DNA of 11,649 nucleotides, from the NCBI GenBank assembly GCA_902766575.1, contig CACXED010000194.1, positions 1-11,649 on the forward strand, written 5' to 3'. Under the pieces are notes generated by a model. It was not told where the DNA came from, did no database searches, and saw nothing but the letters and a program-made list of their open reading frames with translations. Within the stretch, counting starts at the first letter, position 1. Every line of letters begins with the position of its first letter. Shown one piece after another: positions 6,317-11,649 of the stretch. The DNA comes from an uncultured Ruminococcus sp. (GTDB lineage: Bacteria > Bacillota > Clostridia > Oscillospirales > CAG-272). The translations under genes and the position numbers were made by a program.

Positions 6317-6811
6317 ATGAAAAAAAAGGTGGTTTGGATTATTATCACGCTGAATGTTCTGTGCATTATATACATCATGTTTGTTCATAATGCTGTCCCG
6401 CTTTCAAGGAGACTCTCATTAGCAGAAGCCATTCAGCAAAACGCAAATTTCATTCCTTTTAAGAGTATGTCTGAATATATTTATTCAGCAGTAAGCAATC
6501 GCATAAACTTGCGCTATGTTCTGAACTTTTTCGTGGGTAATTTTGTTATACTTATTCCAATTGGAGCAGCTATCGCATACAACACACGAAAAAGGTCAAT
6601 CGTCAAATGTTTGCTATGGGGTATTTCCATTTCCTTCATCATAGAAATGATGCAACTGTTGTTTGGAATAGGTTCGTTCGATATCGATAGCATGATTCTC
6701 AGAACAGCAGGAATTGTTCTTGGTGGAATATTAGGAAATTCTATATACTCTCTTGTGAACATGCGTACTAAAAATCCAGTAGATGAAATATTATGTCAAA
6801 AAAGGACATAA
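6317..6811 (+). CDS. VanZ-family membrane protein, 164 aa
   Basis: The hydrophobic pattern suggests four membrane segments (about 5-23, 68-88, 96-114, 130-147). Family motifs are visible: NFIPF (44-48), GNFVILIPIG (74-83), SFIIEMMQ (106-113) and the FDIDSMILRTAGIVLGG stretch (121-137). VanZ-like proteins are named for low-level teicoplanin resistance in enterococci, but most homologues have no tested role. No other glycopeptide-resistance gene is nearby. The start at 6317 (MKKKVVWI) is 12 bases after a near-perfect AAAGGAGG. Alternative starts at 6305 (GTG) and 6308 (ATG) lie too close to it. The gene has about 33-38% G+C in sampled lines, against above 60% in proA next door, which points to recent transfer. 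It is the main cargo of the AT-rich insert. Confidence 0.82.
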   Translation: MKKKVVWIIITLNVLCIIYIMFVHNAVPLSRRLSLAEAIQQNANFIPFKSMSEYIYSAVSNRINLRYVLNFFVGNFVILIPIGAAIAYNTRKRSIVKCLLWGISISFIIEMMQLLFGIGSFDIDSMILRTAGIVLGGILGNSIYSLVNMRTKNPVDEILCQKRT

Positions 6812-7031
6812 TCCGCCCTCTATAAGAATCGACGCCTGTGCCCGGATTCATCACTTGTACACCCCATCTTATATATATGCAGATTCTACCAAGGCTTTCA
6901 AACTTACGCTCTACAAGAAAAACCTTATAGGAACGCCAGAGGTCGGAAGCCATATGGGTTGCGCCGATAACATCGATGGCGGAAAGACATTCACCGGTTA
7001 TGGAAATATTACCAACGTCACTGTTCAATAA
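6783..7031 (+). CDS. Unidentified 82-aa ORF or 3' remnant of a lost gene
   Basis: The reading frame opens with an ATG inside the last 29 bases of the VanZ gene and ends in TAA shortly before a strong terminator. The first dozen residues overlap VanZ and look arbitrary. The later part (IYADSTKAFKLTLYKKN, then a glycine-rich end with GGKTFTGYGNITNVTVQ) resembles the beta-rich C terminus of a small secreted protein. There is no ribosome site, no signal peptide and no family I recognise. A TTG at 6855 is a possible alternative start. Either it is the surviving 3' end of a gene deleted when the VanZ gene arrived, or a translationally coupled small protein. I favour a remnant. Confidence 0.35.
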   Translation: MKYYVKKGHNPPSIRIDACARIHHLYTPSYIYADSTKAFKLTLYKKNLIGTPEVGSHMGCADNIDGGKTFTGYGNITNVTVQ

Positions 7032-7072
7032 AATTTAGTGTACCGAAAGCATATCTTTCGGTACACTCTTTC
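7031..7072. terminator. Bidirectional intrinsic terminator between the VanZ island and proA
   Basis: AGTGTACCGAAAG (7037-7049) and CTTTCGGTACACT (7055-7067) form a perfect 13-bp stem with a 5-base loop. A T-rich tail (CTTTCATTTA) follows on the plus strand. An A-rich flank on the other side gives a U-rich tail for minus-strand transcripts from proA, whose stop lies eight bases away. Confidence 0.85.
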
Positions 7073-7074
7073 AT

Positions 7075-8319
7075 TTATCTGACCTGTCCCTCTCCGGTGA
7101 CGAGGTATTTTGTAGTGGTGAGGGCTTCGAGTCCCATCGGGCCGCGGGCGTGGAGCTTCTGGGTCGAGATGCCGAGCTCCGCTCCGAAGCCGAACTCTCC
7201 TCCGTCGGTGAAGCGGGTCGAGGCGTTGACGTAGACGGCCGCGGCGTCGATCTCGCGTCTGAAGCGCTCGGCGTTAGCCATGCTGCGGGTGATGATCGCC
7301 TCGCTGTGCTGCGTGTTGTGAGCATTGATGTGAGCTATCGCCTCGTCTATGCCCGAAACGACCTTAACCGCGAGGATATAGTCGTCGTACTCGGTGTCCC
7401 AGTCGGATTCGGCGGCAGGCAGGCAGTCGATCAGCTCTCTCGTCCTCTCGCAGCCGCGTATCTCGAGCGGATGGGTCAGCGACGCGACAAAGCGCGGCAG
7501 GAACTCAGCGGCGACATCCTCGTGGACGAGCAGAGTCTCTATCGCGTTGCAGACCGACGGGCGCGAGAGCTTGGCGTTCAGCGCCACCTTCACCGCCATA
7601 TCGAGATCGGCGGAAGCGTCGACGTAGAGATGGCAGTTCCCCGCTCCGGTCTCGATGACCGGGACGTCTGCGTTCTCAACGACGCTTTTTATCAGCCCGC
7701 GTCCTCCGCGCGGAACGAGCAGATCCACAAGCCCGCGCATCCTCATCAGCGCCGTCGAGCTCTCGCGGGAGGTATCGTCGACAAGCCCGATCAGCTCCGG
7801 AGCAAAGCCATTCTCGGCGAGCGCTTTTCTCATCGCCGAGACGAGCGCGCGGTTGGTGTTGATAGCCTCTTTGCCGCCGCGCAGGATGCAGGCGTTACCG
7901 GTCTTGAGGCAGAGCGCCGCCGCGTCGACCGTGACGTTCGGACGCGCCTCGTAGATTATCGCTACGACTCCGAGCGGCACACGGATACGCTCGATGACAA
8001 GCCCGTTCGGTCTGACCGTCCGCTCGCCCGAGCCGATCGGGTCGGCGAGCTGAATCAGCTCGCGAAGGCTCGCGGCGATGGAGTCGATGCGCTTTTCGTC
8101 GAGCTTGAGGCGGTCGAGCATCGGCGCGGGGACTCTGTTCTCGGCGGCGAGCGAGAGGTCGAGCCTGTTCGCGCGGATGATCTCGTCCTTTCCGTCGGAC
8201 AGGAGCTCGGCCATGCGTCCGAGTACGGCGTTCTTAGCGGCGGTCGGAGCCGACGAAAAGCCCGGAGCGGCGTTTTTCGCGGCGGTACAGAGCGATCTGA
8301 CGTATTCAAAGGAATCCAT
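7075..8319 (-). CDS. proA: Glutamate-5-semialdehyde dehydrogenase (gamma-glutamyl phosphate reductase), 414 aa
   Basis: ProA uses NADPH to reduce gamma-glutamyl phosphate to glutamate-5-semialdehyde, the second step of proline synthesis, in the cytoplasm. Family landmarks are present: PLGVVAIIYEARPNVTVDAA (115-134), CLKTGNACILRGGKEA (137-152), VPVIETGAGNCHLYVD (219-234), and the catalytic Cys257 in LSRPSVCNAIETLLVH (251-266). The C terminus carries RFTDGGEFGFGAELGISTQK (369-388). Length matches the family. The start at 8319 has AAGGAG nine bases upstream; an upstream extension to 8367 is out of family. Bacillota often have proB next to proA, but neither neighbour here is proB. The gene has no clear promoter of its own (TTGTGC-17-TATTTC is weak), so it may depend on read-through from the desulfurase operon. 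Confidence 0.95.
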   Translation of the reverse strand: MDSFEYVRSLCTAAKNAAPGFSSAPTAAKNAVLGRMAELLSDGKDEIIRANRLDLSLAAENRVPAPMLDRLKLDEKRIDSIAASLRELIQLADPIGSGERTVRPNGLVIERIRVPLGVVAIIYEARPNVTVDAAALCLKTGNACILRGGKEAINTNRALVSAMRKALAENGFAPELIGLVDDTSRESSTALMRMRGLVDLLVPRGGRGLIKSVVENADVPVIETGAGNCHLYVDASADLDMAVKVALNAKLSRPSVCNAIETLLVHEDVAAEFLPRFVASLTHPLEIRGCERTRELIDCLPAAESDWDTEYDDYILAVKVVSGIDEAIAHINAHNTQHSEAIITRSMANAERFRREIDAAAVYVNASTRFTDGGEFGFGAELGISTQKLHARGPMGLEALTTTKYLVTGEGQVR

Positions 8320-8419
8320 AAATAATTTCTCCTTGCAGGAAATAGCGGAGCTGCGATTTCCGCACAAACTGACTCAAAACATTTGTTTGAAGTTTTTTGC
8401 AGGGGGCGCGAATTGTGAC

Positions 8420-8447
8420 GGGACGCTTTTTTTCAAAAAAGCGTCCC
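8420..8447 (-). terminator. Strong hairpin after the cysteine desulfurase gene, probable terminator
   Basis: GGGACGCTTTTTT (8420-8432) and AAAAAAGCGTCCC (8435-8447) are exact complements. They form a tight stem with a very small loop 18 bases beyond the desulfurase stop. The T residues are inside the stem rather than after it, so termination may be partial and some transcripts may reach proA. Confidence 0.5.
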
Positions 8448-8465
8448 CCCGCGAAAATCAATCGC

Positions 8466-9656
8466 TTATCTTCTCACCATTCGCACGAGAGTTGCGAGGG
8501 ATTCGGAGAAGGATGAGAGGAAGCGGTCGGCGTCGTCGAGGGTGTTCTGCGCGCCGAGGCTTATACGGATAGTGCTGTCGGCTTCCCGGTCGGTGAGCCC
8601 GAAGGCTTTAAGCACATAGCTCCCGTGTCCGGTATTGGACGAGCAGGCCGAGCCGCTCGAAACATATATGCCGTCGTGCGAAAGGCTGTGGAGCATGACC
8701 TCGCTCCTGATGTCGGGCAGTCTGACCGAGAGGATATGCGGCGCGGGATTTTTCGGGATGTTGAGCTTCACTCCGGGGAAGCGAGCTTCATCGGAGAGGG
8801 CTTTCACGAGGTATTCGCGAACCTGCGATTCCGAGAGAATATTCTCGGTCAGCCGGGCGTGATTGCGCTTTACCGCGGCTCCGGCTCCGGCGATGCCGAT
8901 GACGTTCTCGGTTCCGGAGCGCATACCCGACTCCTGCCCGCCGCCGAAGATCACCGGCGAGAGCTTCTTCGCCCTGATAAGCTCGGGCGAGACCCAGAGC
9001 GCTCCTACGCCCTTGGGCCCGTTCACCTTGTGAAAGCTCAGCGTGATCATGTCCGCTCCGAGCGACTTCGGCGTGAACGGCAGCTTCAGAAAGCCCTGCA
9101 CGCAGTCGGTGTGGACTATCGCGTCGGGGTTCTTAGATTTGACGATATCAGAGATACGCTTTATGTCGTAGACCGCTCCGGTCTCGTTGTTGACGAGCAT
9201 GAAGGTCGCGAGTATCGTGTTCCGGTCGGCGGCTCGCTCGATAAGCTCATAGTCGGGCTGACCTCCGACTGTCGGGATGTAAACTATCTCAAAGCCGCGC
9301 CGCCCGAGGGCTTTCAGCGTCTCGAGGACGGCGGGATGCTCGCTGTCCGAGGCGATTATCTTCTTCCCTGGCGCGAAATCCTTTGCGAGAGCCGCTCCGG
9401 TCAGCGCTAAATTGTCAGCCTCGGTGCCGCTCGCCGTAAAGACGAGCTGGCGACCGTCAAGCTTTGTCGTACACTTTATTCCGAGCGCCGCTAATATCGT
9501 TTTCCGCGCTCCGAAGACTATCGACTCCGCGTCCACGCCGAGATCGTGGAGCGACGAGGGATTTCCGTAGCGCTCCATGGCGCCGAGCATCGCCGCCTTG
9601 GCTTCATCGCAGAGCGGCGTCGTCGCGCTGTTGTCAAAATAGACTTTTCCGCTCAT
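8466..9656 (-). CDS. Cysteine desulfurase (IscS/NifS-type, class V aminotransferase fold), 396 aa
   Basis: This PLP enzyme takes sulfur from L-cysteine, forming alanine and an enzyme persulfide used for iron-sulfur clusters or tRNA thiolation. Seen in order: YFDNSATTPL (6-15), the PLP-contacting SGTEADNLAL (76-85), SEHPAV (105-110), NNETG (156-160), HTDCVQ (182-187), the PLP lysine K210 in SFHKVNGPKG (207-216), and RSGTENV (246-252). The persulfide cysteine is C338 in SSGSACSS (333-340). The start overlaps the upstream lipoprotein stop as ATGA, with no ribosome site of its own, so translation is likely coupled. No iscU, nifU or thiI is adjacent within the window, so the sulfur acceptor cannot be deduced. 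I therefore leave the gene symbol blank (iscS, nifS and sufS-like names are all used). Confidence 0.93.
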   Translation of the reverse strand: MSGKVYFDNSATTPLCDEAKAAMLGAMERYGNPSSLHDLGVDAESIVFGARKTILAALGIKCTTKLDGRQLVFTASGTEADNLALTGAALAKDFAPGKKIIASDSEHPAVLETLKALGRRGFEIVYIPTVGGQPDYELIERAADRNTILATFMLVNNETGAVYDIKRISDIVKSKNPDAIVHTDCVQGFLKLPFTPKSLGADMITLSFHKVNGPKGVGALWVSPELIRAKKLSPVIFGGGQESGMRSGTENVIGIAGAGAAVKRNHARLTENILSESQVREYLVKALSDEARFPGVKLNIPKNPAPHILSVRLPDIRSEVMLHSLSHDGIYVSSGSACSSNTGHGSYVLKAFGLTDREADSTIRISLGAQNTLDDADRFLSSFSESLATLVRMVRR

Positions 9657-10177
9657 TTGAATTTGAAATAATCCACCATCGAGATAACGTCCTCGATATG
9701 GGAGTCGTATTTTTCAGCCGTTGCGGTGTAGGTAAGGATGTAGACCTCGTTTGATCTTATCGTCACGACCTGCATGAACTTGTACTCGGTGCCGGACATA
9801 CTGGCAGTGTAGATATACTGCTTTGCCGGAGAGCCGCCGAGCGTGCAGTCGGCCGTGTCGACATACTCCATATCGGGGAGGATGAGCTTGAGATCGGCCT
9901 CGTTGAGCTCCCAGTAGGCGTCGACGCTGTTTATCGAGGTGTCGTCGAGCTCAAAGGCGGTGATCGAGACGTTGGACGGGTCGCGGCCGTCAAAATAAGC
10001 GCTGGTCATGCCGGTGGAGACGTCGGTGATCCATTCGTCCGGGACGTAGAAATGGTAGTTTAGCGCTTCGTCGGAGATTTCCTTGTAGCCCATCGGAGCC
10101 TCGGACGAATCCCCGCCGCAGGAGACGATGAATGTCGTCAGCGCGATGAGCATCGCCGGAATAAGCGTTTTTTTCAT
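9653..10177 (-). CDS. Putative lipoprotein with PsbP/DUF1795-like domain, 174 aa
   Basis: The N terminus MKKTLIPAMLIALTTFIVSC is a lipoprotein signal with lipobox IVSC and lipidated Cys20, so the mature protein should be anchored on the outer face of the membrane. After a short linker, the domain begins near residue 30 (GYKEISDEALNYHFYVPDEW). It has the beta-rich pattern of PsbP/Mog1/DUF1795 proteins: YHFYVPDEW, a middle GGSPAKQYIYT strand and a final VEDVISMVDYF-like helix. Function is not known. The start at 10177 has AAGGA nine bases upstream; an in-frame ATG at 10201 has none. It is the first gene of a two-gene operon with the desulfurase. The pairing of a lipoprotein with a desulfurase is not a usual one. 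Confidence 0.75.
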   Translation of the reverse strand: MKKTLIPAMLIALTTFIVSCGGDSSEAPMGYKEISDEALNYHFYVPDEWITDVSTGMTSAYFDGRDPSNVSITAFELDDTSINSVDAYWELNEADLKLILPDMEYVDTADCTLGGSPAKQYIYTASMSGTEYKFMQVVTIRSNEVYILTYTATAEKYDSHIEDVISMVDYFKFK

Positions 10178-10206
10178 GTTTATCTGTCCTTTCAAAAGCA
10201 TAGCTC

Positions 10207-10222
10207 CAGCCCGCGCGGGCTG
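10207..10222. repeat. Perfect 16-bp palindrome in the lipoprotein operon leader
   Basis: CAGCCCGCGCGGGCTG reads the same on both strands. It lies about 12 bases into the predicted transcript and 30 bases before the start codon. No T tract follows. It may be an operator or an RNA stem that affects translation. Confidence 0.55.
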
Positions 10223-10240
10223 AAAATCCTTATAAAAAAT

Positions 10241-10270
10241 ATTATATCACTCAATATGCCGCAATTTCAA
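10241..10270 (-). promoter_or_regulatory. Promoter of the lipoprotein-cysteine desulfurase operon
   Basis: On the minus strand TTGAAA (10270-10265) is followed after 18 bases by TATAAT (10246-10241). Transcription should start near 10234. Confidence 0.65.
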
Positions 10271-10286
10271 CGTCAATATTGTAAAC

Positions 10287-10316
10287 AAAAAAAGCGCTTC
10301 TTTCAAAAAGAGGCGC
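10287..10316 (-). terminator. Intrinsic terminator after rnpB
   Basis: In the minus-strand transcript, GCGCCTCTTT pairs with AAAGAAGCGC (one C-A mismatch) and seven U residues follow. It lies 18 bases beyond the 3' end of the mature RNase P RNA. Confidence 0.8.
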
Positions 10317-10333
10317 ATGGAGACCTAAAAAAG

Positions 10334-10712
10334 CGCGACCGGGTCTGTAAGCCGGGTTCTGTCGCGGACGATCATCTATCTTAGGCGCGCCGTCGCCGAC
10401 GCGCTCAGCGGGCAGAGCCGCTTGCCGCAATCAATGGGATCTGCCGGGCAGACAGCCGCGCCAAAGCGCGGATCCCATAGGCGTTGCTTCGGATAGGGTT
10501 TACAGCGGGCCTATGTTGCCATAAGCTCGGGTGAGCTCTTACCTCGCCTTTCCACCCTTACAGAACGATATGCTCTGCGGTATATCTCTGTTGCACTTTC
10601 CCGGAGGTCGCCCTCGGCGGACGTTATCCGTTATCCTGCCCTGTGAAGCCCGGACTTTCCTCACGGTAATACCTTTCGGCGTGATACCGCGCGATCGCCC
10701 GACCCGGTCGCG
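10334..10712 (-). ncRNA. rnpB: RNase P RNA (bacterial type, about 379 nt)
   Basis: This is the catalytic RNA that removes 5' leaders from precursor tRNAs. The ends pair as helix P1: CGCGACCGGGTC at 10712-10701 with GACCCGGTCGCG at 10345-10334. Conserved elements are present in order on the minus strand: GAGGAAAGTCCGGG (10662-10649), then GGAAAGTGCAACAGAGA, GGGTGGAAAGGCGAGG with GTAAGAGCTCACC, CGAAGCAACGCC, and finally ACAGAACCCGGCTTA before the 3' strand of P1. The predicted start from the upstream promoter coincides with the first base of P1. The overall pattern looks like the common type A form. ORFs drawn across this region are artefacts. Confidence 0.96.
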
Positions 10713-10717
10713 GAATA

Positions 10718-10746
10718 ATTATATCACAAATAGGCTTTTCTGTCAA
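10718..10746 (-). promoter_or_regulatory. Perfect consensus promoter of rnpB
   Basis: TTGACA (10746-10741), a 17-base spacer, TATAAT (10723-10718), ending six bases before the RNA 5' end. This fits a strong constitutive promoter. Confidence 0.88.
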
Positions 10747-10863
10747 GTCAAAAGCGCAAAATATGAGCCGCCGATCGTCGCGTATTCACAAAATTCAGGG
10801 AAAATTATTGTGCAGAGAGACGAAATTACGCCGCGGAAAATTTTTCTCCCGTCCCGAGAGCGC

Positions 10864-10886
10864 AAAAAGCCCGGCGGTCTTTTTTT
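10864..10886 (+). terminator. Short A/T-flanked hairpin in the rnpB-PFOR gap, terminator-like
   Basis: AAAAAG (10864-10869) pairs with CTTTTT (10879-10884). Two further C-G pairs lie inside after one mismatch, and a run of seven T residues spans 10880-10886. No gene reads into it from the left, so it may be a relic or may end a small transcript. The rest of 10713-11034 holds only the two promoters and leaders described. Confidence 0.3.
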
Positions 10887-10916
10887 CATGTTTACAAATA
10901 ATTTTCGTTTTTCCTC

Positions 10917-10945
10917 TTTACAACGACGGGAAAACGTGTTATTAT
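10917..10945 (+). promoter_or_regulatory. Promoter of the pyruvate:ferredoxin oxidoreductase gene
   Basis: TTTACA (10917-10922), a 17-base spacer, TATTAT (10940-10945). The start should fall near 10952. The repeat GTGGCG (10952-10957) / CGCCAC (10982-10987), with inner arms TATG / CATA, would then form a hairpin at the very 5' end of the mRNA. AGGAGG at 11018-11023 serves the ATG at 11035. Confidence 0.6.
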
Positions 10946-11034
10946 ATTATCGTGGCGTTTTTATGCGTATTACATATCGTCCGCCACAAAACCCTCTGTC
11001 AAAATTTATTTATATATAGGAGGAAATTCCACCC

Positions 11035-11649
11035 ATGGCAATCGAGAGAAAAAAGATATCCATGGACGGCAACACGGCTGCCGCACACGTTTCGTATGCG
11101 TTTACCGAAGTCGCCGCCATATATCCTATCACTCCTTCCAGCCCTATGGCGGAAGTGACCGACACCTGGTCCGCTTCCAACAAGAACATCTTCGGAGAGC
11201 CCGCTAAGAACATCTTCGGCGACAATGTAAAGGTCGTTGAAATGCAGTCCGAGGCAGGCGCTGCCGGCGCAGTCCACGGCTCGCTCGCAGCAGGCGCTCT
11301 CACCACCACCTACACCGCTTCTCAGGGTCTTCTCCTGATGATCCCGAATATGTACAAGATCGCCGGCGAGCTCCTGCCCTGCGTCATCCATGTATCGGCG
11401 CGCTGCGTAGCTTCCCACGCTCTCAACATCTTCGGCGACCACTCCGACGTGTATGCCTGCCGTCAGACCGGCTTCGCTATGCTCGCTGAGACCAACCCGC
11501 AGGAGATCATGGATCTCGGCGCGGTCGCTCACCTCTCCACCATCAAGGGCCGCGTTCCCTTCATCAACTTCTTCGACGGCTTCCGTACCTCCCACGAGAT
11601 TCAGAAGATTGAGATCTGGGACTACGAGGACCTGAAGGACATGGTGGAC
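11035..11649 (+). CDS. nifJ: Pyruvate:ferredoxin (flavodoxin) oxidoreductase, N-terminal part
   Basis: The first 205 codons are present and the gene runs off the right edge. PFOR converts pyruvate and CoA to acetyl-CoA and CO2, reducing ferredoxin, and is central to fermentation in anaerobes. The N-terminal thiamine-diphosphate-related domain is unmistakable: MDGNTAAAHVSYAFTEVAAI (10-29), YPITPSSPMAEVTDTW (30-45), VEMQSEAGAAGAVHGSL (67-83), TTTYTASQGLLLMIPNMYKI (89-108) and GRVPFINFFDGFRTSHEIQK (174-193). The start has AGGAGG eleven bases upstream. One oddity is an apparent 8-residue duplication at about residues 50-65 (KNIFGEPA followed by KNIFGDNV), where most relatives I know have a single copy. 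The Fe-S and TPP domains lie outside the window. Confidence 0.95.
   Translation, partial: MAIERKKISMDGNTAAAHVSYAFTEVAAIYPITPSSPMAEVTDTWSASNKNIFGEPAKNIFGDNVKVVEMQSEAGAAGAVHGSLAAGALTTTYTASQGLLLMIPNMYKIAGELLPCVIHVSARCVASHALNIFGDHSDVYACRQTGFAMLAETNPQEIMDLGAVAHLSTIKGRVPFINFFDGFRTSHEIQKIEIWDYEDLKDMVD

Noticed and set aside
6317..6811. Glycopeptide-resistance operon
   Set aside because: Only a VanZ-family protein is present. No vanHAX-type or vanRS genes are nearby, and VanZ homologues are common without resistance clusters.
7150..8325. 391-codon plus-strand ORF opposite proA
   Set aside because: It mirrors proA, which has all family motifs. Its composition is that of a shadow frame.
10531..11019. 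162-codon ORF across rnpB and the PFOR leader
   Set aside because: It begins inside RNase P RNA and ends at the PFOR ribosome site. The RNA explains the sequence.
10999..11595. 198-codon minus-strand ORF opposite the PFOR start
   Set aside because: It is antisense to an unmistakable PFOR N terminus with its own ribosome site and promoter.

Overview
The window looks like chromosome from an anaerobic, fairly GC-rich Bacillota (class Clostridia). It carries a pyruvate:ferredoxin oxidoreductase, a large 2-hydroxyacyl-CoA dehydratase activase-type protein, a ComM/YifB ATPase, strong AGGAGG-type ribosome sites and consensus sigma-A promoters. The exact genus cannot be read from the sequence. Most genes have high G+C. 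One insert at about 6.04-7.04 kb is clearly AT-rich.

Layout from left to right. 1-453 (minus): 5' part of a GH31 family glycosidase. 454-599: a gap with a long imperfect hairpin. 600-3557 (minus): a 985-residue CoA-dehydratase-activase protein with two BcrA/BcrD ATPase modules plus DUF2229. 3558-4023: a non-coding region with the activase promoter and leader hairpin, an 80% AT block, a perfect 8-bp-arm palindrome and a dense cluster of about nine DnaA-box-like 9-mers. It resembles a replication origin or a DnaA-titration site. 4024-5580 (minus): comM. 5770-5988 (plus): a small ribbon-helix-helix protein with its own promoter and terminator. 6037-7036: the AT-rich island, with an 8-bp tandem repeat at the left edge, a VanZ-family membrane protein under a perfect consensus promoter, and an unidentified short ORF or gene remnant. 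It closes with a perfect bidirectional terminator.

7075-8319 (minus): proA, without proB. 8466-9656 (minus): an IscS/NifS-type cysteine desulfurase, translationally coupled by an ATGA overlap to an upstream PsbP/DUF1795-like lipoprotein gene (9653-10177). 10334-10712 (minus): the RNase P RNA gene rnpB with a consensus promoter and terminator. 10713-11034: a divergent intergenic region. 11035-11649 (plus): the start of pyruvate:ferredoxin oxidoreductase, running off the window.

Most of the content is ordinary housekeeping and anaerobic metabolism, organised as single genes or short operons. The most notable feature is the DnaA-box cluster between comM and the activase, with no dnaA in view. 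The acquired VanZ island and several structured 5' leaders come next. I found no CRISPR array, transposase, integrase, prophage gene or clear new multi-gene system.
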